The position numbers and the translations under genes are program-made. A stretch of 64,000 nucleotides of DNA from Crotophaga sulcirostris. Lineage: Eukaryota > Chordata > Aves > Cuculiformes > Crotophagidae. The notes beneath the pieces are model-generated. The model had not been told where the DNA came from. It worked only from the letters and a program-made list of their open reading frames with translations, and did no database searches. Below, one piece after another: positions 48,601-62,345 of the stretch (position 1 is the first letter of the stretch; each line of letters opens with the position of its first letter). Where the stretch lies: assembly GCA_013397455.1 (NCBI GenBank), contig VYZB01000013.1:5355393-5419392 (forward strand), read 5' to 3'.

Positions 48601-51600
48601 ACTAATGAAACAAATAACTCGCCACAGATAAGAACGGAAAAATCATTAAGAATAATTTTACCACTTTTGGTTATTTGGAAATGGAAATTTGATAAAATAG
48701 AGCAAAAAAAGTCATTTGCATTTAAAGCACTCGGGTATCTTCACAGATGAAATAGATATTAGTTGCTCCACTGCTGAAAAGCATATTTTGATGTCTGCAG
48801 TATTACTTCTGAGATATGGAAGATTTACACACATATAATCCTGTCAGGTGAACATAAAGATTCTAGGGTGATAATAAGAAAGTTAGTTCTAAGTTTTATT
48901 TTTCATCACAGTTTTAAAAAGTCCAAAGAAAAAGAGTTTGCCCAGGTGAAACATGGGCAGAAATTGCCAGCCTGTCAGATAAGATTAATAAGAAGATGCT
49001 TATGCATCACTAATTTGATTAATTTTCACAGGGAAATGGCAATGAGACTTGACAATATCAAAGCAATATATATATAATTGACTTTGACTACAATACATTT
49101 CTTGGAACATAGTTGTGCATAAAATATTTTGGAATAGAAGTTTAGGCTATAAGATATTTTGGATTAAGTTCATAACTGAGTAGCTACACCCTCATCAGAG
49201 TGTATGAGAAATTGTATACAGATAGAGTAAGGATGAAGGTATAGGCTCTATGAAACTATGATTGACAGGAGACTTCAGTCATACTATACAGTGTAGAGGA
49301 TGAAGGAGCAGGAGGATATGGAGATAATGATCACACATCCATATAATAGAAAAAGCGGAGGAAGATGAGTCTGAGTAAAATTGGACAGAGGTTAGAAACA
49401 GGAAATATGATGTGAGGTTGGGCTGACCTAACTTGTGCCCAGAAAATTCAATAAGGTAATCCAAGGGACCTCATCCTACTGATGTGATAGGGAATTTTTT
49501 CCACTGAATTTAGTGATAGGTTGTATTAATGGTGTTCTTATTACAACTCTAAATTTTATCTCTAGAATTCTGTATTATGTAACACAAAGAAAAGTAGGAA
49601 CCCATAAATTCTGTCACAAACATGATAATCTGTTCTAGCCACATGTCTAGGTTTCATAACAGGCTTTGTCTGCTGCCTTCTTCTGTCACATCATTTTCTA
49701 AATCAGGAAGAGACTTTGCAGGTGCAGAGCATTTATGCAGTGTTACCTGAAAAAGAATGGGAAGAAACAGTCAGGACTTGACACTTTATCACAAAGACAG
49801 TAAACCCAGTATTTGCAATTGGTAGCATTTATCACTCAAAAATGGGGGAAGGAAAAGATTAAAAAAGATTAATATTTTGTTTACATTGCACACTAGTGTG
49901 CAGGCATAAATAAGTGAGGCAGTCCTTGGTAGTTACAGAACAGGAGGAACATGCTTCAGACATATGCAAAATGGCTACACATATGCCAAGATGCATATGT
50001 GATGCATGACCTGGCAAAGTACTGGGCACCCAGAGTCATCCTGCTGACCACCCCTCAGGTAGCCACATAGACAGAAGGGGGATAGGTGAACACAGTCTTT
50101 CAGGCTTCCATTAACCGTTATAAAAAAACATGGCAATTCAGTAAATTCTACTAATTATATTATATTTTTTTCTCATATGGAATAATTTTCCAGGATTAAA
50201 CTATAGTATCCAGTGATAAATATTTTAGAAACTTTTATTCAAGGTAGAACGGCAAGCAGTGCTCAGCTCTAAGCAAGACTGAGATTTCCTTTGATCTTTT
50301 AAACTTGCATTTCACAAAAAAAAATGCTTTTACTGATTCATGTAGACAATTCATTTCAGCGTCACTACACAAAATAATTTCAAGTTAATCACTGTTTTTA
50401 TTGTAAAAGGAACATAGGTACTAAAAATCAAATACTGACTGCTTATTGTGTTTAAAGCCATCACAATCAAATTCAAAGCCGTCAGCACATATTTCAATAT
50501 AGTCTATTATAGCTGGTATTTTGCTGTCTTTCTAAAGTTAGCACAAAGTTTTCTTCTTTGTTTATATTTTATATTGTTAATCCAAACTATAAACTATAAA
50601 GCTTCTGGAACACTGCATTGGAGTTGCACCTCCTGCTGCCATCCTTCCATCACAACACAGATCTCTAAGTGGAACAGGCTATTCACATAATGTTGGATTT
50701 AAGTAATCTCTTCTGCTATTATATTCCCCAGTTTCTTAAATGCTGTCTAGATTAGAATCCAAGTAGTCCTCTTAGCTAAGTGGTCCTCTAAGATCCAGAG
50801 ATGCATCCTAGTCATGTCCCAGTCCCATGGTAGGACCTGACACAAACATATCTCAGATCTACTTTTTTTCTCCTCTTCCTCAGTCACATACTTTCAACTC
50901 TGTCAATAGCAAAGCCACATGTGTGAGTTTAAAGAAAGGAGTCAAATGGCAAGACCATGCTGATAGGCTATCTTTTGAAAGTTAGGGTAGGTTTTCTAGT
51001 TCCTCTAGATATACCCAAAAATCTTGCAGCAGAAGGAAATCCTAAACTGAATAAAAATTGGAGATACTCGTCAGAAAGTCTCTGTCTATCTGCCCATGCA
51101 AATCTGCTAATGATATCAGACTGCCCTTCTGTATCCACAGCAGCTGGAGAGAATTTGTTTCTAGGGACTATATTTCTTTTATTAAACAATTGTAAACAAG
51201 TTAGGAAGTTACATGCGCCAATCAATAAAAAGTCTTTAAAAATGAATGGAAATACCTGGATGACTAGAGATCTCTGTTCTAGGTATCCCTGAATTAGGGC
51301 TGAACATAGTGGTTTAACTTTCTGGAGGCTTTAAACATCAAAACAACAAAGCACTCCACTAATAGCTTCTTAAAGATAATGCCAAATAGTCTAGGCTCAG
51401 AAACATGCACTTTTAGGATTTAATCTACTAGCTGAACCATGTATTCTGTAGGCATTTGCAATTACTCCCAGGCAACCCACAGAATGCTAATAAAATACTG
51501 AATGGCATAAAATAAATAGACTTTCCAGACCTATCCAGACAAGGTCAGGCAGGATCGGAACTATTACAAAAATAGAAGTAAAGTGTGTAGGTCAGTGGAA

Positions 51601-54600
51601 AAACTGGCACAGTTTCCTAAGGTGCCAACATCTTAAAGTTTCAATAACGGCAACAAATTAAACATTTTTCAGGAATTGTTTAAGGAAAATATAGTAGAAA
51701 TGAAAAAAAAAAAAGAGAATGGCCAACACAATAAATAGGAGCATTTAAAAGAGAAAGATGAAGATATTCTAACAGAAAGAGTTTATAGCGTGACATGTCT
51801 GAAAGGGTATCCAGGTAGACAACATTCCCATAGTTACTTTAGAATGGGAAAAAAATCAAAGAAAGTTTAACTGTACTAAACTATTCATGAATCATGTAAA
51901 ACTAAAACAAAACAAACCCCAAACAAGCCTTTGAAAAACAAAGGAGAATATACATATGCTCTACTGCATAACCATAAAATCAGCTGCAGTCAATTAATGT
52001 AATAATGAATTTACATTATGGTCTTTCATTTTCTAAAGAACTTTAAAGTATATATACCTGGTAACCACTTTGTAAAAAAGTAATAATAATTTCCCTTCTT
52101 ACTAACCATACCCAGTTATAAGATGTGAACTAGATATTTGCTTGATGTTGAATAAATACACAGTGCAAAAAAAGAAATAGAAGCAGAAGGGCAAACATAT
52201 GTGAAATACAGTTATAGTTGATATATACATTAAAAAAGTATTATTTATTTTGTGATTAAAAATAGTATCACTGATCTTATCGGGCTTTTTTACAAATATA
52301 GCAGCTACATAATACTGATCCAAAAGAATAGTCACACCTAACTGAGTAATTTTTGCATTAAAATCTTCCTGTTAATTAATTTTAAAATATCTAAAGCTAT
52401 AAGCATATGATAACTGCAGCATAATGCAAGGAAGGTGATCATGTTAGTGTTCATTACATTTTTGAAGTCAAGAATAGTTTCAACATGGGTGTGATTTTGC
52501 TATCAGAATTAGAATCCTTGATCTTTTTTTCTTGCCAGAACAGTGCTAAATTGAACTGATAGTCAACTTCCAACTATATGTTGTTTATAAACAGTGTGGA
52601 TTAACTATGCAATGGCTGTAAAGATATATCTAAACCAATTTGAGTTCAGGAATAGCATATGAATGTTTCTTCAATGTGAATTCACTGCCTCCAGTAAGGA
52701 ACTCCACTCAATTAGCTCCATTCATAATGAAAGATGCCATGCATCTTCAGCAACATTTTTGAATTTGGAAACCAACATTCATATAATTAAAAAAGGAAAC
52801 ATGGCATCAATGAAAATTTTTCAGGTTGAATGCAAAGCTGTTAAAAAACCCCAACCACTCCACATCAAAAGGACAATTACAGTTCACCATGAAAATTAAA
52901 TTAATTTAAAGCTCTTTTTCTTCAGGAGAGGAATTTTCATTAATCCAGTTTTTATTAGATCATAGAACAGGCAGTGTGCACATTAAATGCATAGATCAGA
53001 ATTCTTCAGTGACCTGAGTCTACTTTTAAACAGGAGTCTTGTATTCAGCATGGAGCATTGTACTACCAGAGCAACTGTGGAACAATTTAAGAGAGATCAG
53101 GGAAAACAGGAACAGAATAAAAAAATCTTAAAGACTTTATAAGAAAGAATGTATAAACTGGCATGAGTTACAAAAGAGAAGATTAAGTAGATATATGAGA
53201 AAGAACTTAAAACTTACAAGGTAAAACATCTGTTCTATATTAGATGCAGAGGATTTAAACAAGAACAAGAAAGGTTATACACTATGGCATTTTTAAAATA
53301 GCGGAGAAAGTAGATTACAGAATAAATTGCCTGGACTAGGCATGCTGTCCCTTACGCTAGAAGTCTTCCAGAAAAAGAAGAGATTAATTCTGCTATTCAG
53401 TAAGCTGATTTTTTTTCAGCTGTGTTTAAAAACACAGAGCAAATATGATTAAAAATATAAATGGAAATTTCCCATTGTTAAAAGCATTGCTATAGTACAC
53501 AATTATACTACATCCTACAAAGGTCCTGTTCAGCATATCCAAGCTTTCTCATTCTGAATTTCTGCAGAAGTATTAGACTCAGAAGAGTTCTACTCAGTTT
53601 TACTGTCAAAGAAAACAGGTATCTGTCATAATTTCAGATTTCTCTAGTTTTTGCTCAAGTTAAGATAACTTTGCAGTAGCAACCCTCTGTCTTTTAATAG
53701 TCCTTATCTATCAAGTGGTTGGTGTTTTTATTAAGTATAATAGTTCTACAATATGGAACAAGTGATGTTAAAATTCTCTGAAATAACTTTGTGCATATAT
53801 ATAAATGTGTTTGCATGCATGTAAAGCTCACAAGGAAAGAGCTGTAAGGTAAATTTATACTACTGCTACCACTAATCAGAGCCTTCAGAAGGAAACATCC
53901 AATTACTGTTTAGCCAGTTCTCTTTGGGACCCATTTCTTTGATCTTTTATAGAAGCCTCTTTCCATTCCAGTGCCCATTTCCGTATCCTCCTTGGATTAT
54001 TTTCCATATCAAAGTAGGTCTTTCTTGCCTCTGCAGACTTCTCCATTTTGATCTTTCTGCAGTCATCATGAAAGAGAGAGAAAGCAGAAAAAGTAATACT
54101 AATTATATACTATGTCAACCTCTATTGTATACAGTATGTTTAGTAAAGCTTCACAGAAAGCAATAACAAACTCCACTTCTATAATTTTTGTTTATCAAGA
54201 GAATTGCTATGAGAAGAAATAGTAGATTACTTATCATGAATCTATCAATTCCCCTACGTATGAAACCAACCACTCGTAATTGTTCATTCAAGTGGCCAAT
54301 GCCATGAGAAGGAAAACTAATAAGTATTTTCACTTCCAACACTTTAATAAATAAACCCAGCTCCTGCTTACTAGCTGACAAGTATGGAATTGTTGTGATT
54401 TGTTTAGCTGATTAATTTTGATGAACTATAATTTTAAAGAAGTGGAACAAATAAAATCTGCTACATTTTTAGGGAAAGGTTTGCAAAGGAGCAAAAATAG
54501 CTATTATACTCTCATTGCATTGTTTGCTTATCTTAGATTTATAGTAAACCAATTTAATTTATGAAGAGTGAGGAAGAAAAGGTCCCAAGCTCCATTTCCT

Positions 54601-55663
54601 GCCTTACAACAACAGTTATAGTCTTAGCTTTCTAAGTTTTTTTGAGACTGTTCAGCCTATTCTCCAGTTTATCAATCCCACACACCCAGACAGAATAATT
54701 GTTAACTCTGGTGACAAAACACAGCAAGTTACAGCAAATTTAAATAAGCCCAGTGACACATACAATTTTACCAACCATGAAGCTTATGCGAACTTTCTCA
54801 TTTTCTGGACAGAATGACTTTAGTAGATGTATATGTTTGAAGCAATCAACTGGTCTTCTATTTCTTATAACATACTGGTTGTAATTTCAAAGCTGATCCC
54901 TAGATGTCTTTTGCTTAATTCTTTTTTTCATACTGTAAACTCTCTCAAAGCAAATGTAAGATACTGGAAGAATTAATGAAAAACAAGATTAGGATGTAGA
55001 ACATTTGATAAAGTGACAAGAAGGTAGTTCAGGAGAAATAAGAAAGGAAATGTGGGTTTTGCAACCACAGGACTTCCATTTTACAAAAGTTCATGTCTCT
55101 AATTTAAAATAGCATTAAAAGAAGATAATCATTATGCAAACATGACAACAACATTACTATTCCATCACAATAAAAAAGTTTTATGTTTTGGTTATCAATA
55201 ATTCTTACAAGCCATATCTCTATTTTGAGAAAGCATACCTTGACTAAAATTCACAGAGTTCGGCAGATGTCTATTTATTTTTATAGGTTTTGCTTGGGGT
55301 TTTTTGCTATAATTAGAAATGTTTGCACAAAAGTCAAAACCTTGGCTATATAGCAATCATTAGAGAAGAGCTCTGTCTAGCTTCCAAACTTGGGAAGGAG
55401 TAATATCTTTGGACATTTTCTGTTTAACAAAGCTGAGAATGATCTGGAGTCACTACCTCTACATTCTTTACTATAACCAATTATCTTTACTTTGACAAGA
55501 TAGTCCCAAGTATAAAATAAAAAGTAGCATCACAAAGTCATTGGAATTACAGTAGAGTAAGTACTGACATAAGCATGTCATAAAAGAGCACAATGCTTAA
55601 GCAACTTAAAAAGTGATCTGAATTTCAGAAGTCCAAAACTGAAGTAATGCTAACCAAGAATGA
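45607..55663. other. Very long gene-free AT-rich stretch
   Basis: I see no gene, RNA gene or confidently assignable repeat in about 10 kb. The ORFs at 48466-48750, 50448-50690, 50957-51292 (with a minus-strand ORF over it), 52663-52899 and 53924-54166 have no recognisable features. At 53300-53395 the phrase AATAAATTGCCTGGACTAGG followed by AGAAGTCTTCCAGAAAAAG faintly recalls a CR1 C-terminus. At 49930-50090 there is a slightly GC-richer patch without identity. Confidence 0.5.
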
Positions 55664-55718
55664 ATCATAGAATCATAGAATCGTCCAGTTGGAAAAGACC
55701 TTTGAGATCATCAAGTGA
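55664..55718 (-). mobile_element. Tiny CR1 LINE 3' tail
   Basis: The plus strand reads GAATCATAGAATCATAGAAT (two octamer units) then CGTCCAGTTGGAAAAGACCT and TTGAGATCATCAAG. This is the antisense of a CR1 3' end. Similarity stops after about 55 bases, so it is one of the shortest insertions possible for this family. Reverse transcription evidently stopped almost at once, or the rest was lost. Confidence 0.9.
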
Positions 55719-57878
55719 CAATCACTAACAAAATTCTGAATAGACTCATAATTTACAATCTTTATACTGTGCTCCAAAGTTGAAAATAACCTTCCATAAA
55801 AATATTAAGCCCACACACACCACACCACCCCAAGAGCTGACATTGAGAACTAAATAATGTTCTCACCACAACAATTAGAACCTCAAAACTTACAGGGATT
55901 TATGTGGAAATTCTATCTGATTTACTGTTGCTTGAACAGAATCAGATTCACTCATTTAGAATCAGTTTCATTGCAGTGGTATAAATTCAGCCTTTCTGTT
56001 TTAATGGATAGTCTGATAACATCAGAGCATTCTTGGTAGATATTTTAGATTGATTGAAAGGCAACTGAGTATTGAAGCATCCCCCTATGAGAGGCAACCA
56101 TTTACCCATTACCAGTTGAATCTATTTGAATATGATAACAAAAGCATGTTCTTGTGGTAAGAAACAACTAGTTACTGACCAAACACTTTTAGTCAGTGAA
56201 GTCCTTAAAACAGATTTCTTTTAAGCAGTCTTTCCCAATCAGTACTACAGATATTATGCAACTGATATAGGATTACTATTCTCTCAAGTAGTTTGTGCTG
56301 GCAAAATAGACAACTGATAAGATTCGAAGGGGGCTGCGTTAGAGGGTTGATGGTGGGTTTACATTTTTTCCATTATTAAAGCTATTTGGAGAGCACAGAA
56401 ACAAAAGGCAATCAAAGAGGATCACAGAAATTAAGAATATGTTATGCAATTCTAAAATGTCTGACATGATAACAAAACTGTGAGATAGTAAGTACATGAA
56501 ATACTCAATATCTGTACTGTAGATCTTAGCCTGAAGTGAGAGAAAGATGATATTAAACAAAACTGAGCATGTTATTTAGCTTCTTTTTTTGAGGAACAAA
56601 TAAGCAATATAGAAAAGTCTCGGTGTCTTTTTTTGGCTGTTTTATCATGACTTTCTCCCAGTGATGAAATAATTCATTGAAATGGGCATCAATAATTAAA
56701 AACAAACTTGTTTTCCAACTGTAATAATGTGATCTATGATGTGATAATATAATGCATATTTCTAATAATATGATCCATATTTCTTATTCTCCCTATAATT
56801 CTATTTTTAGCTCAGCCCCAGGAAATCTTTCGTTACAGTTTAGCATCAAATGACTTTACAGTAGCTTTTTTTTGCAAGTAGCTGTTACAAATATGTCTTT
56901 TAATCCAGCTAATAAATTATCCCTAAATTTGTTTCTTATTTTGATTCTCATAAGATAAATTGCAGTTCCTCAGAAGTTACTATCTGCGAATACCTAAATG
57001 GAATTCAGTTTGTACATCTGATTGCAAAAGTACCCAAGAAGAATTAAAAATAAAGCTATTCCAATGCTTTATCGAATAGACTACTTGATAGTGTGTTTGT
57101 TGATACGCCTAGCAACTCTGACTGAGAGTACAGTATTCACCATAAAATCAAGACGATTTTCACAGGTTTCAATGGATAATAAAGTAATTCTGACATCAAA
57201 TTTCTCTATGAATATCAACAAGGGCTTATTTAAGTGTCTTAGAAGATGGTTTTATTTGCTTCATTTTAAATTTAGTTGTTGTGAAGTTTAGTGTTAGAAA
57301 CGCTATAGTAATGTTCAAATTGTCTTCTTTGGCTGTATTTGAATCCCGGTGAGAATGGATTTATGTGTACTCTGCTGCACTGCCTGTGTTGATAGTATGT
57401 TCACTATATATATGAGCTATTTGAAGTCTCAGACACAAGTAAGAGCGTGCGTATATGTAAGTATCTGTCTCAGGTAAAAATGCTTTTATCTTAATTTATG
57501 AAGATTTTATATATTGTTTTATTTTGTTGCAGGTTTTAGCATATAGCATATAAAATCAGTGACTGAATTAATTTTGAATTAAGGATTAAGATTTTTTTTA
57601 AAGTGAATTTTTATGATATCCTACCATATTAGTACATAGCCATAAAATATTGCAGATGACCATGTGATTTCAGATGGACAAGTCATAATAAGAGACGTGT
57701 AAAGCAATATTCACCCACAAAACTCGGTGTGGAAACAACTATATGAGAAAAGACACACACTGTGTTGTCTTTTTTGAATAACCTATTACTAAGAAAAAGA
57801 GTTTGTAGTGAAGGTATGCATGAACATTCATTGTAAATGTTACTTAATGGATTTTTTTCCCCATATCTTATCCTGCAG
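55719..57878. other. Gene-free AT-rich stretch
   Basis: No gene or known repeat recognised. Short ORFs at 55857-56039, 56339-56560 and 57022-57291 lack protein features. Confidence 0.5.
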
Positions 57879-57986
57879 ATGATACAGCAATATGATCACC
57901 CCACAAACAAGAAGAAGCTTCAGAAGCTTCTGCTTCTGAAGAAACAGCAGATACAAAATAATATAAATAATGGAAAACAATATTGA
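57879..57986 (+). CDS. Candidate terminal coding exon (weak)
   Basis: A pyrimidine-rich run ending TTTTTTTCCCCATATCTTAT and CCTGCAG (to 57878) would be a good splice acceptor. From 57879 a 35-codon frame follows, starting MIQQYDHPTNKKK, continuing with a Lys/Leu/Gln-rich part (LQKLLLLKKQQIQ) and ending NNGKQY before TGA at 57984-57986. The other two phases hit stops at once or within a few codons, so only phase 0 is open. I do not recognise the protein. No donor-side exon partner is seen upstream, and the Leu/Lys-rich part comes from a short inverted repeat, so this may be chance. Confidence 0.18.
   Translation: MIQQYDHPTNKKKLQKLLLLKKQQIQNNINNGKQY
57918..57941. repeat. Perfect 9-bp inverted repeat (hairpin)
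   Basis: CTTCAGAAG (57918-57926) and CTTCTGAAG (57933-57941) are exact reverse complements separated by CTTCTG. The stretch is also made of CTTC/GAAG words, so it could have arisen by slippage. Confidence 0.85.
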
Positions 57987-60900
57987 AAGGAAGGGGTTTG
58001 GCCTTGTTCACCACAATTTGTTCGTGTTTTTCTTTGAACAGAAATTCTTAAGATATTCTTGGACCTAATCATATCATGCATATTCACCTTTAATTTTTAT
58101 TGCTGGTCTTCTGTTACTGTTGTATAAAAGTAAGTACTAGCAAAATATTAGTAAAGTATACATGGCAAGGAAGGGCACTGCCTGAATAATTTGTTAGTAA
58201 TGATATCTGTTAAACATTTTGCTACCTATTTCTTTATTTCCAAGTTACTGCAAACAGGACAAATAGATAAAGAATTTGGAAAACCTGCTGGTATTCAAAA
58301 ATTATATTTTACACGTGCTATGAATGTCTTAACTGCAATAATAATAATTCATTGTCTTCTATAATTTTATGCTTTTAAACTGTAAATTATAGTTCATTAC
58401 CATAATCTTTTCAGGAGTCAATACTGTGATATCCTTTTTTATTAATTTAGTTTTCAATAGGAGACATGAGGAACAGTTTTAAAGGGTTTTCTTCAACTGA
58501 AGGGGTTGTTCCTGGGTCAGAGTATTAGACTGGCATTTAGGACATACCGGTTTAACATTCCAGATCATTCTTGAATTTTCCCGTGACTCTCTTTCTCCTC
58601 AAAGTTCCCTATATTGACATGGCCTATCAAACTATGCAATTATCATGCAGTCAGATTTGGAAGGAGACTACCGTATTATTACTGCTGTTCAAAAATAAGG
58701 GAATTTTCTTCAATGTAGCAGAAAAGGTAAAATTTTGGTAATGTAAAAAGAGTGATTGCTGATGTTACTCAGTGGTGTCAATGATGATGAGTCAGTCATT
58801 TTACTGTAATACAAGACCATGTTTATTATGCTAGACATTTGAAATCAATGTGAAGCTCCAATGTTTTATGGTCTATGGAGGATTTATGGACACACATGGA
58901 TGAAAGTGATGATAGTAATTACTAATCAATTCCTCAAATTCTGGGTAAAATTTAATAGATCTTGCAGTTCTTAGTTATCACATTTCTTGAATTTGATACT
59001 TGTTTTTCATATACACATGGAGCTATAAATTTTATCCTGAATAATCTCATTTTAAAATAGAAAACATGGATTGCAAGAGCACAACTCAGTTAAAATTAGC
59101 AAGAATCTTGTATGTAGGAAGAAGGAAATGCAGAAATGCAGGATTTACTTGTATTTTCCATTTTCTGCATTTAAAGTGTTAACTTTGTCATAGTATTAGT
59201 AAAACTTTCTAGTGCTTTATTGATCACTTAATTAATCAGCAATTTTGAAGAATGACAATAAAAATCCGATACTTATGTTTCTAAACTAACATTTTCCTTA
59301 ATAAAGAATTCAAGGAAGTTGTTTTTTGGTTTTGTTTTTTTTTTTTTTTTTTATAAAACCCTCACAAAATGACACAGATTTTACCTGTATTAGATTTGGA
59401 ATAATCAAAAGCATGTATTTAAGTTGTAATATGAACTCTTGAATTTGTACCTCTAATGTCATCTTTCTAGTAGACACGATAAGTAACATATTTGAGGAGT
59501 AGTTTCTGTAAGTATTAAGTGAAATAATGTTTACAATAAAATTTCTGACTATGCCTTGTAAATTAAAGATGAAAGTGTCTTCTTGTATTACACCTTTTTG
59601 TTTGCTTTACTGAGAATGGGATTATTTTCCACAGTTAATATTCAGTGTATTATATTGTATATTAGTTTGCAGCTCAGTGGGTTGACCTAAGTAGATTTGA
59701 CACTGAGATCCATTGCAATGTTAAAATGCATGACGCCCTGTCTGAAGTCAATAACATTTCAAAAAACAAAAGTTAAGAACAAGGAAGAGTTAGACAAAAT
59801 GTCAACTCACATTGCATGCTAAAATGCTACTGTGACATGTATGCAAGTGGTGTATGGTGATATTGTCAATGCTATGAAACCAAAGCTGAGCTTCCTTGTT
59901 GCTCCAGTGGGCAAGTGGGCAAAGAAGAAAAATGAGACCTCAGTGAAAGTGTGGGACATGACGACTTGCCCCTGCAGACTGTAAGAACTGGCAGGGAGAA
60001 GAAGTCAAGGGTAAAAGGATCTCCTTTATCTAAAAGGAAAAAATAAAGGTATCTTTTTTCCTAGGAAAAAGGAAAGGTGAGGTTTTTTGCTTCTTTTTTT
60101 GTTTGTTTTTTTTCTATAAAAGTTATGACGTTGGTCAAGCTAATGTGATATGAACACTTAGAAGAGCCTGAGCAATGGGCATTTCTCGCACTATGGATTT
60201 CTTCCACCTTCTCTATGTGAAATTTCCCTTCCCTGGAAACAAAAATGTTACTGAGGAGGACTGGTGCACATCTATGACATTTTGATGTAGGATCTGGACA
60301 TGAACAGGATATCTATTGAGACCTAAGAATCTGGAAAAATATGCCCTACTTGAATATTTCTCTAAATCACTTCTGATTCCTTTCAGTACTCCAGAGAAGT
60401 TGTGCAGGTGAAAAGACATAAAAACGTGTTTCTATAGTGTGCCATTGTCTTTTATTGCGCCAGATGACAGAGTCTGGAAAAGATAAATGAGTTTTTAAGC
60501 ATCTTGTGTTTTGAAGTTAATTGCATGTTTATTTATATCACACCCTCCTGCAATTCTAAATTTACAATTACAATTTATTTAAAAAACAAACCAAAACACC
60601 ATAAAAATCCCTCAATATACTTCTGTTGTAAAGAATGACAATCTAATTTTTTAAATATTCCTTTTTTAATTAAAGAAAAGAGTTTCGAAGTAGGAAGTGT
60701 TAGCTTATTAATTACACTAGTTCCAGGACTCCTTCACTAAAAATAAAATAAATTAAAAAAATCACATCAGTTTCAGATTTTTAAAAATTATTTATCTTTA
60801 CAGTTTTTATTTTACTGCTGCCAAAAAAGAGGTAATATTATGAGAGTTAGCACAGCAAAATTTTTGTTCTAGAGTAACGTTATTTGCCACTAAAATTTCT

Positions 60901-61749
60901 GAGAGGTAAGCAGAAGCTGAAGTTAATTTAAGCATTATTTCTTGTTTTACACCATATAAAGAGTTGCATGGGGCATCTTATTGTTTTGCATTATGTGTCT
61001 GTTCCCTGATGAAAACAACTATACACTCTTTCAAGATATCAAACCAACTCCTTTTACATTAAAAATTGTCTTTAAAATGTATTTAATTTAAAGCACTGTG
61101 TTCAAGCCTAGTTTTTAAAGTTATTTTAGTTTTAAAGTAGTTTCATAATACATGATTATTCAGTGTCTATTGCTCTTGACTAAGTATAAAAAATATTTCT
61201 TAAGAAATTTAAATAAATCTAAAATTGAATATGCACATTTTTTCAACAGGAAACATAAAGAAATATTTGAAGAAAATGGAACTATATTCTGCACAAATTG
61301 TTTGTGCATCTAATACAGTATAGATTTAGATTCTCGTTAGTTGCTCTATGTTTTTTTTCTTCTTTTTTTTTTAATTTCTTCATCAAGTACCTATTAATAT
61401 TCTTCTAGAGATGTTGTTTACCGGTTCAGAAAATCTTGTCAATAATAGCCTGATTCACTGGTACTGGATTCAGTACCAAAACAAACAATCAATATCTTAC
61501 CTATTTAGTTGTAAATGACACTTCAGAATAATTAAAACATTTTTTCAGTTATTCCATCTTTAGTTTTTTTAATTACTAGATGCAGAAGATATAATTTTTG
61601 TTTCCAAATAATTTTATCTTAAAACTAAAATCTTAAACTCCCATAACTCTCTACATAAGGACAGAACTTCTGAATCTTTCAGGAAGATATCCTGACTATC
61701 AAAGGGTTGAATTAGCTTTTAGTAGTTTCTCTTCAGGAATGTGCTACAG
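57987..61749. other. Gene-free AT-rich stretch
   Basis: No gene or repeat family recognised. A T run of about 20 bases lies at 59335-59352, with A/T-rich runs elsewhere. A GC-richer patch at about 59870-60010 has no recognisable content. Confidence 0.5.
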
Positions 61750-62245
61750 AGTTTCCAAATCTGGTAGCAAAGATACCACAGTCCATGTCCGTAGGTCCAG
61801 CCAGTGGTGCAACTCAGCATTTATTCCCTGTGGGCACACAAACTTACAATACATCTACAGGCTTATATACGCAGCCAAACATACAGAACAACACGTAACA
61901 GGTATCCTCAGCACTGAAACGCGAACAGGACCGATGCCCGCATCTTGTTCCCCTCTGTTTGATCAGGGTGAAAGTCTGTTAGTGGGGATACATACCTATG
62001 TGTACATATTGGTGCACTGTGAATCCCTTCAGCAGCACGGCTCAAATACTCAGTCTGGGCAGTAGCTTCCCCTGGATCATAGTCTCCTCTTTACTTTGAG
62101 GCTTCTTGGGCTTTTGCCACTTTGCGTAGTAACGATTCAGATTAGGGTACAATTTGGGCACCCAATCTGTCATCATTCCTCTCTGCTCCTTTCTCTGAGT
62201 GGAAATTAATTTTTCTATCACATACCCTCACAGAATGTACAGGAC
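61750..62245 (-). mobile_element. Endogenous-retrovirus LTR, truncated by an assembly gap
   Basis: Read on the minus strand the block has a TATA box, GCGTATATAAGCC (rc of about 61861-61873), and 36-47 bases further a polyadenylation signal in GGGAATAAATGCTGAG (rc of about 61813-61828). This close TATA to AATAAATGCTG pairing is typical of avian retroviral LTRs of the alpha/beta-like (ERVK) class. The upstream U3 side runs to 62245, where 100 N begin. The 108-codon plus ORF at 61739-62065 lies antisense to it and is not a gene. Neither terminus nor a target-site duplication can be fixed. Confidence 0.65.
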
Positions 62246-62345
62246 NNNNNNNNNNNNNNNNNNNNNNNNNNNNNNNNNNNNNNNNNNNNNNNNNNNNNNN
62301 NNNNNNNNNNNNNNNNNNNNNNNNNNNNNNNNNNNNNNNNNNNNN
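62246..62345. other. Assembly gap (100 N)
   Basis: Exactly 100 ambiguous bases, a conventional placeholder for a gap of unknown size. It cuts the U3 side of the LTR-like element at 61750-62245. Confidence 0.99.

Noticed and set aside
50957..51292. 111-codon plus ORF with an 85-codon minus ORF over it
   Set aside because: Open frames on both strands of the same stretch point to a chance lack of stops; neither has recognisable motifs.
53300..53395. Possible CR1 C-terminal trace
   Set aside because: Similarity is limited to two short phrases with no tail, below what I would annotate.
61739..62065. 108-codon plus ORF
   Set aside because: It is antisense to an LTR with TATA and polyadenylation signals and has no recognisable protein features.
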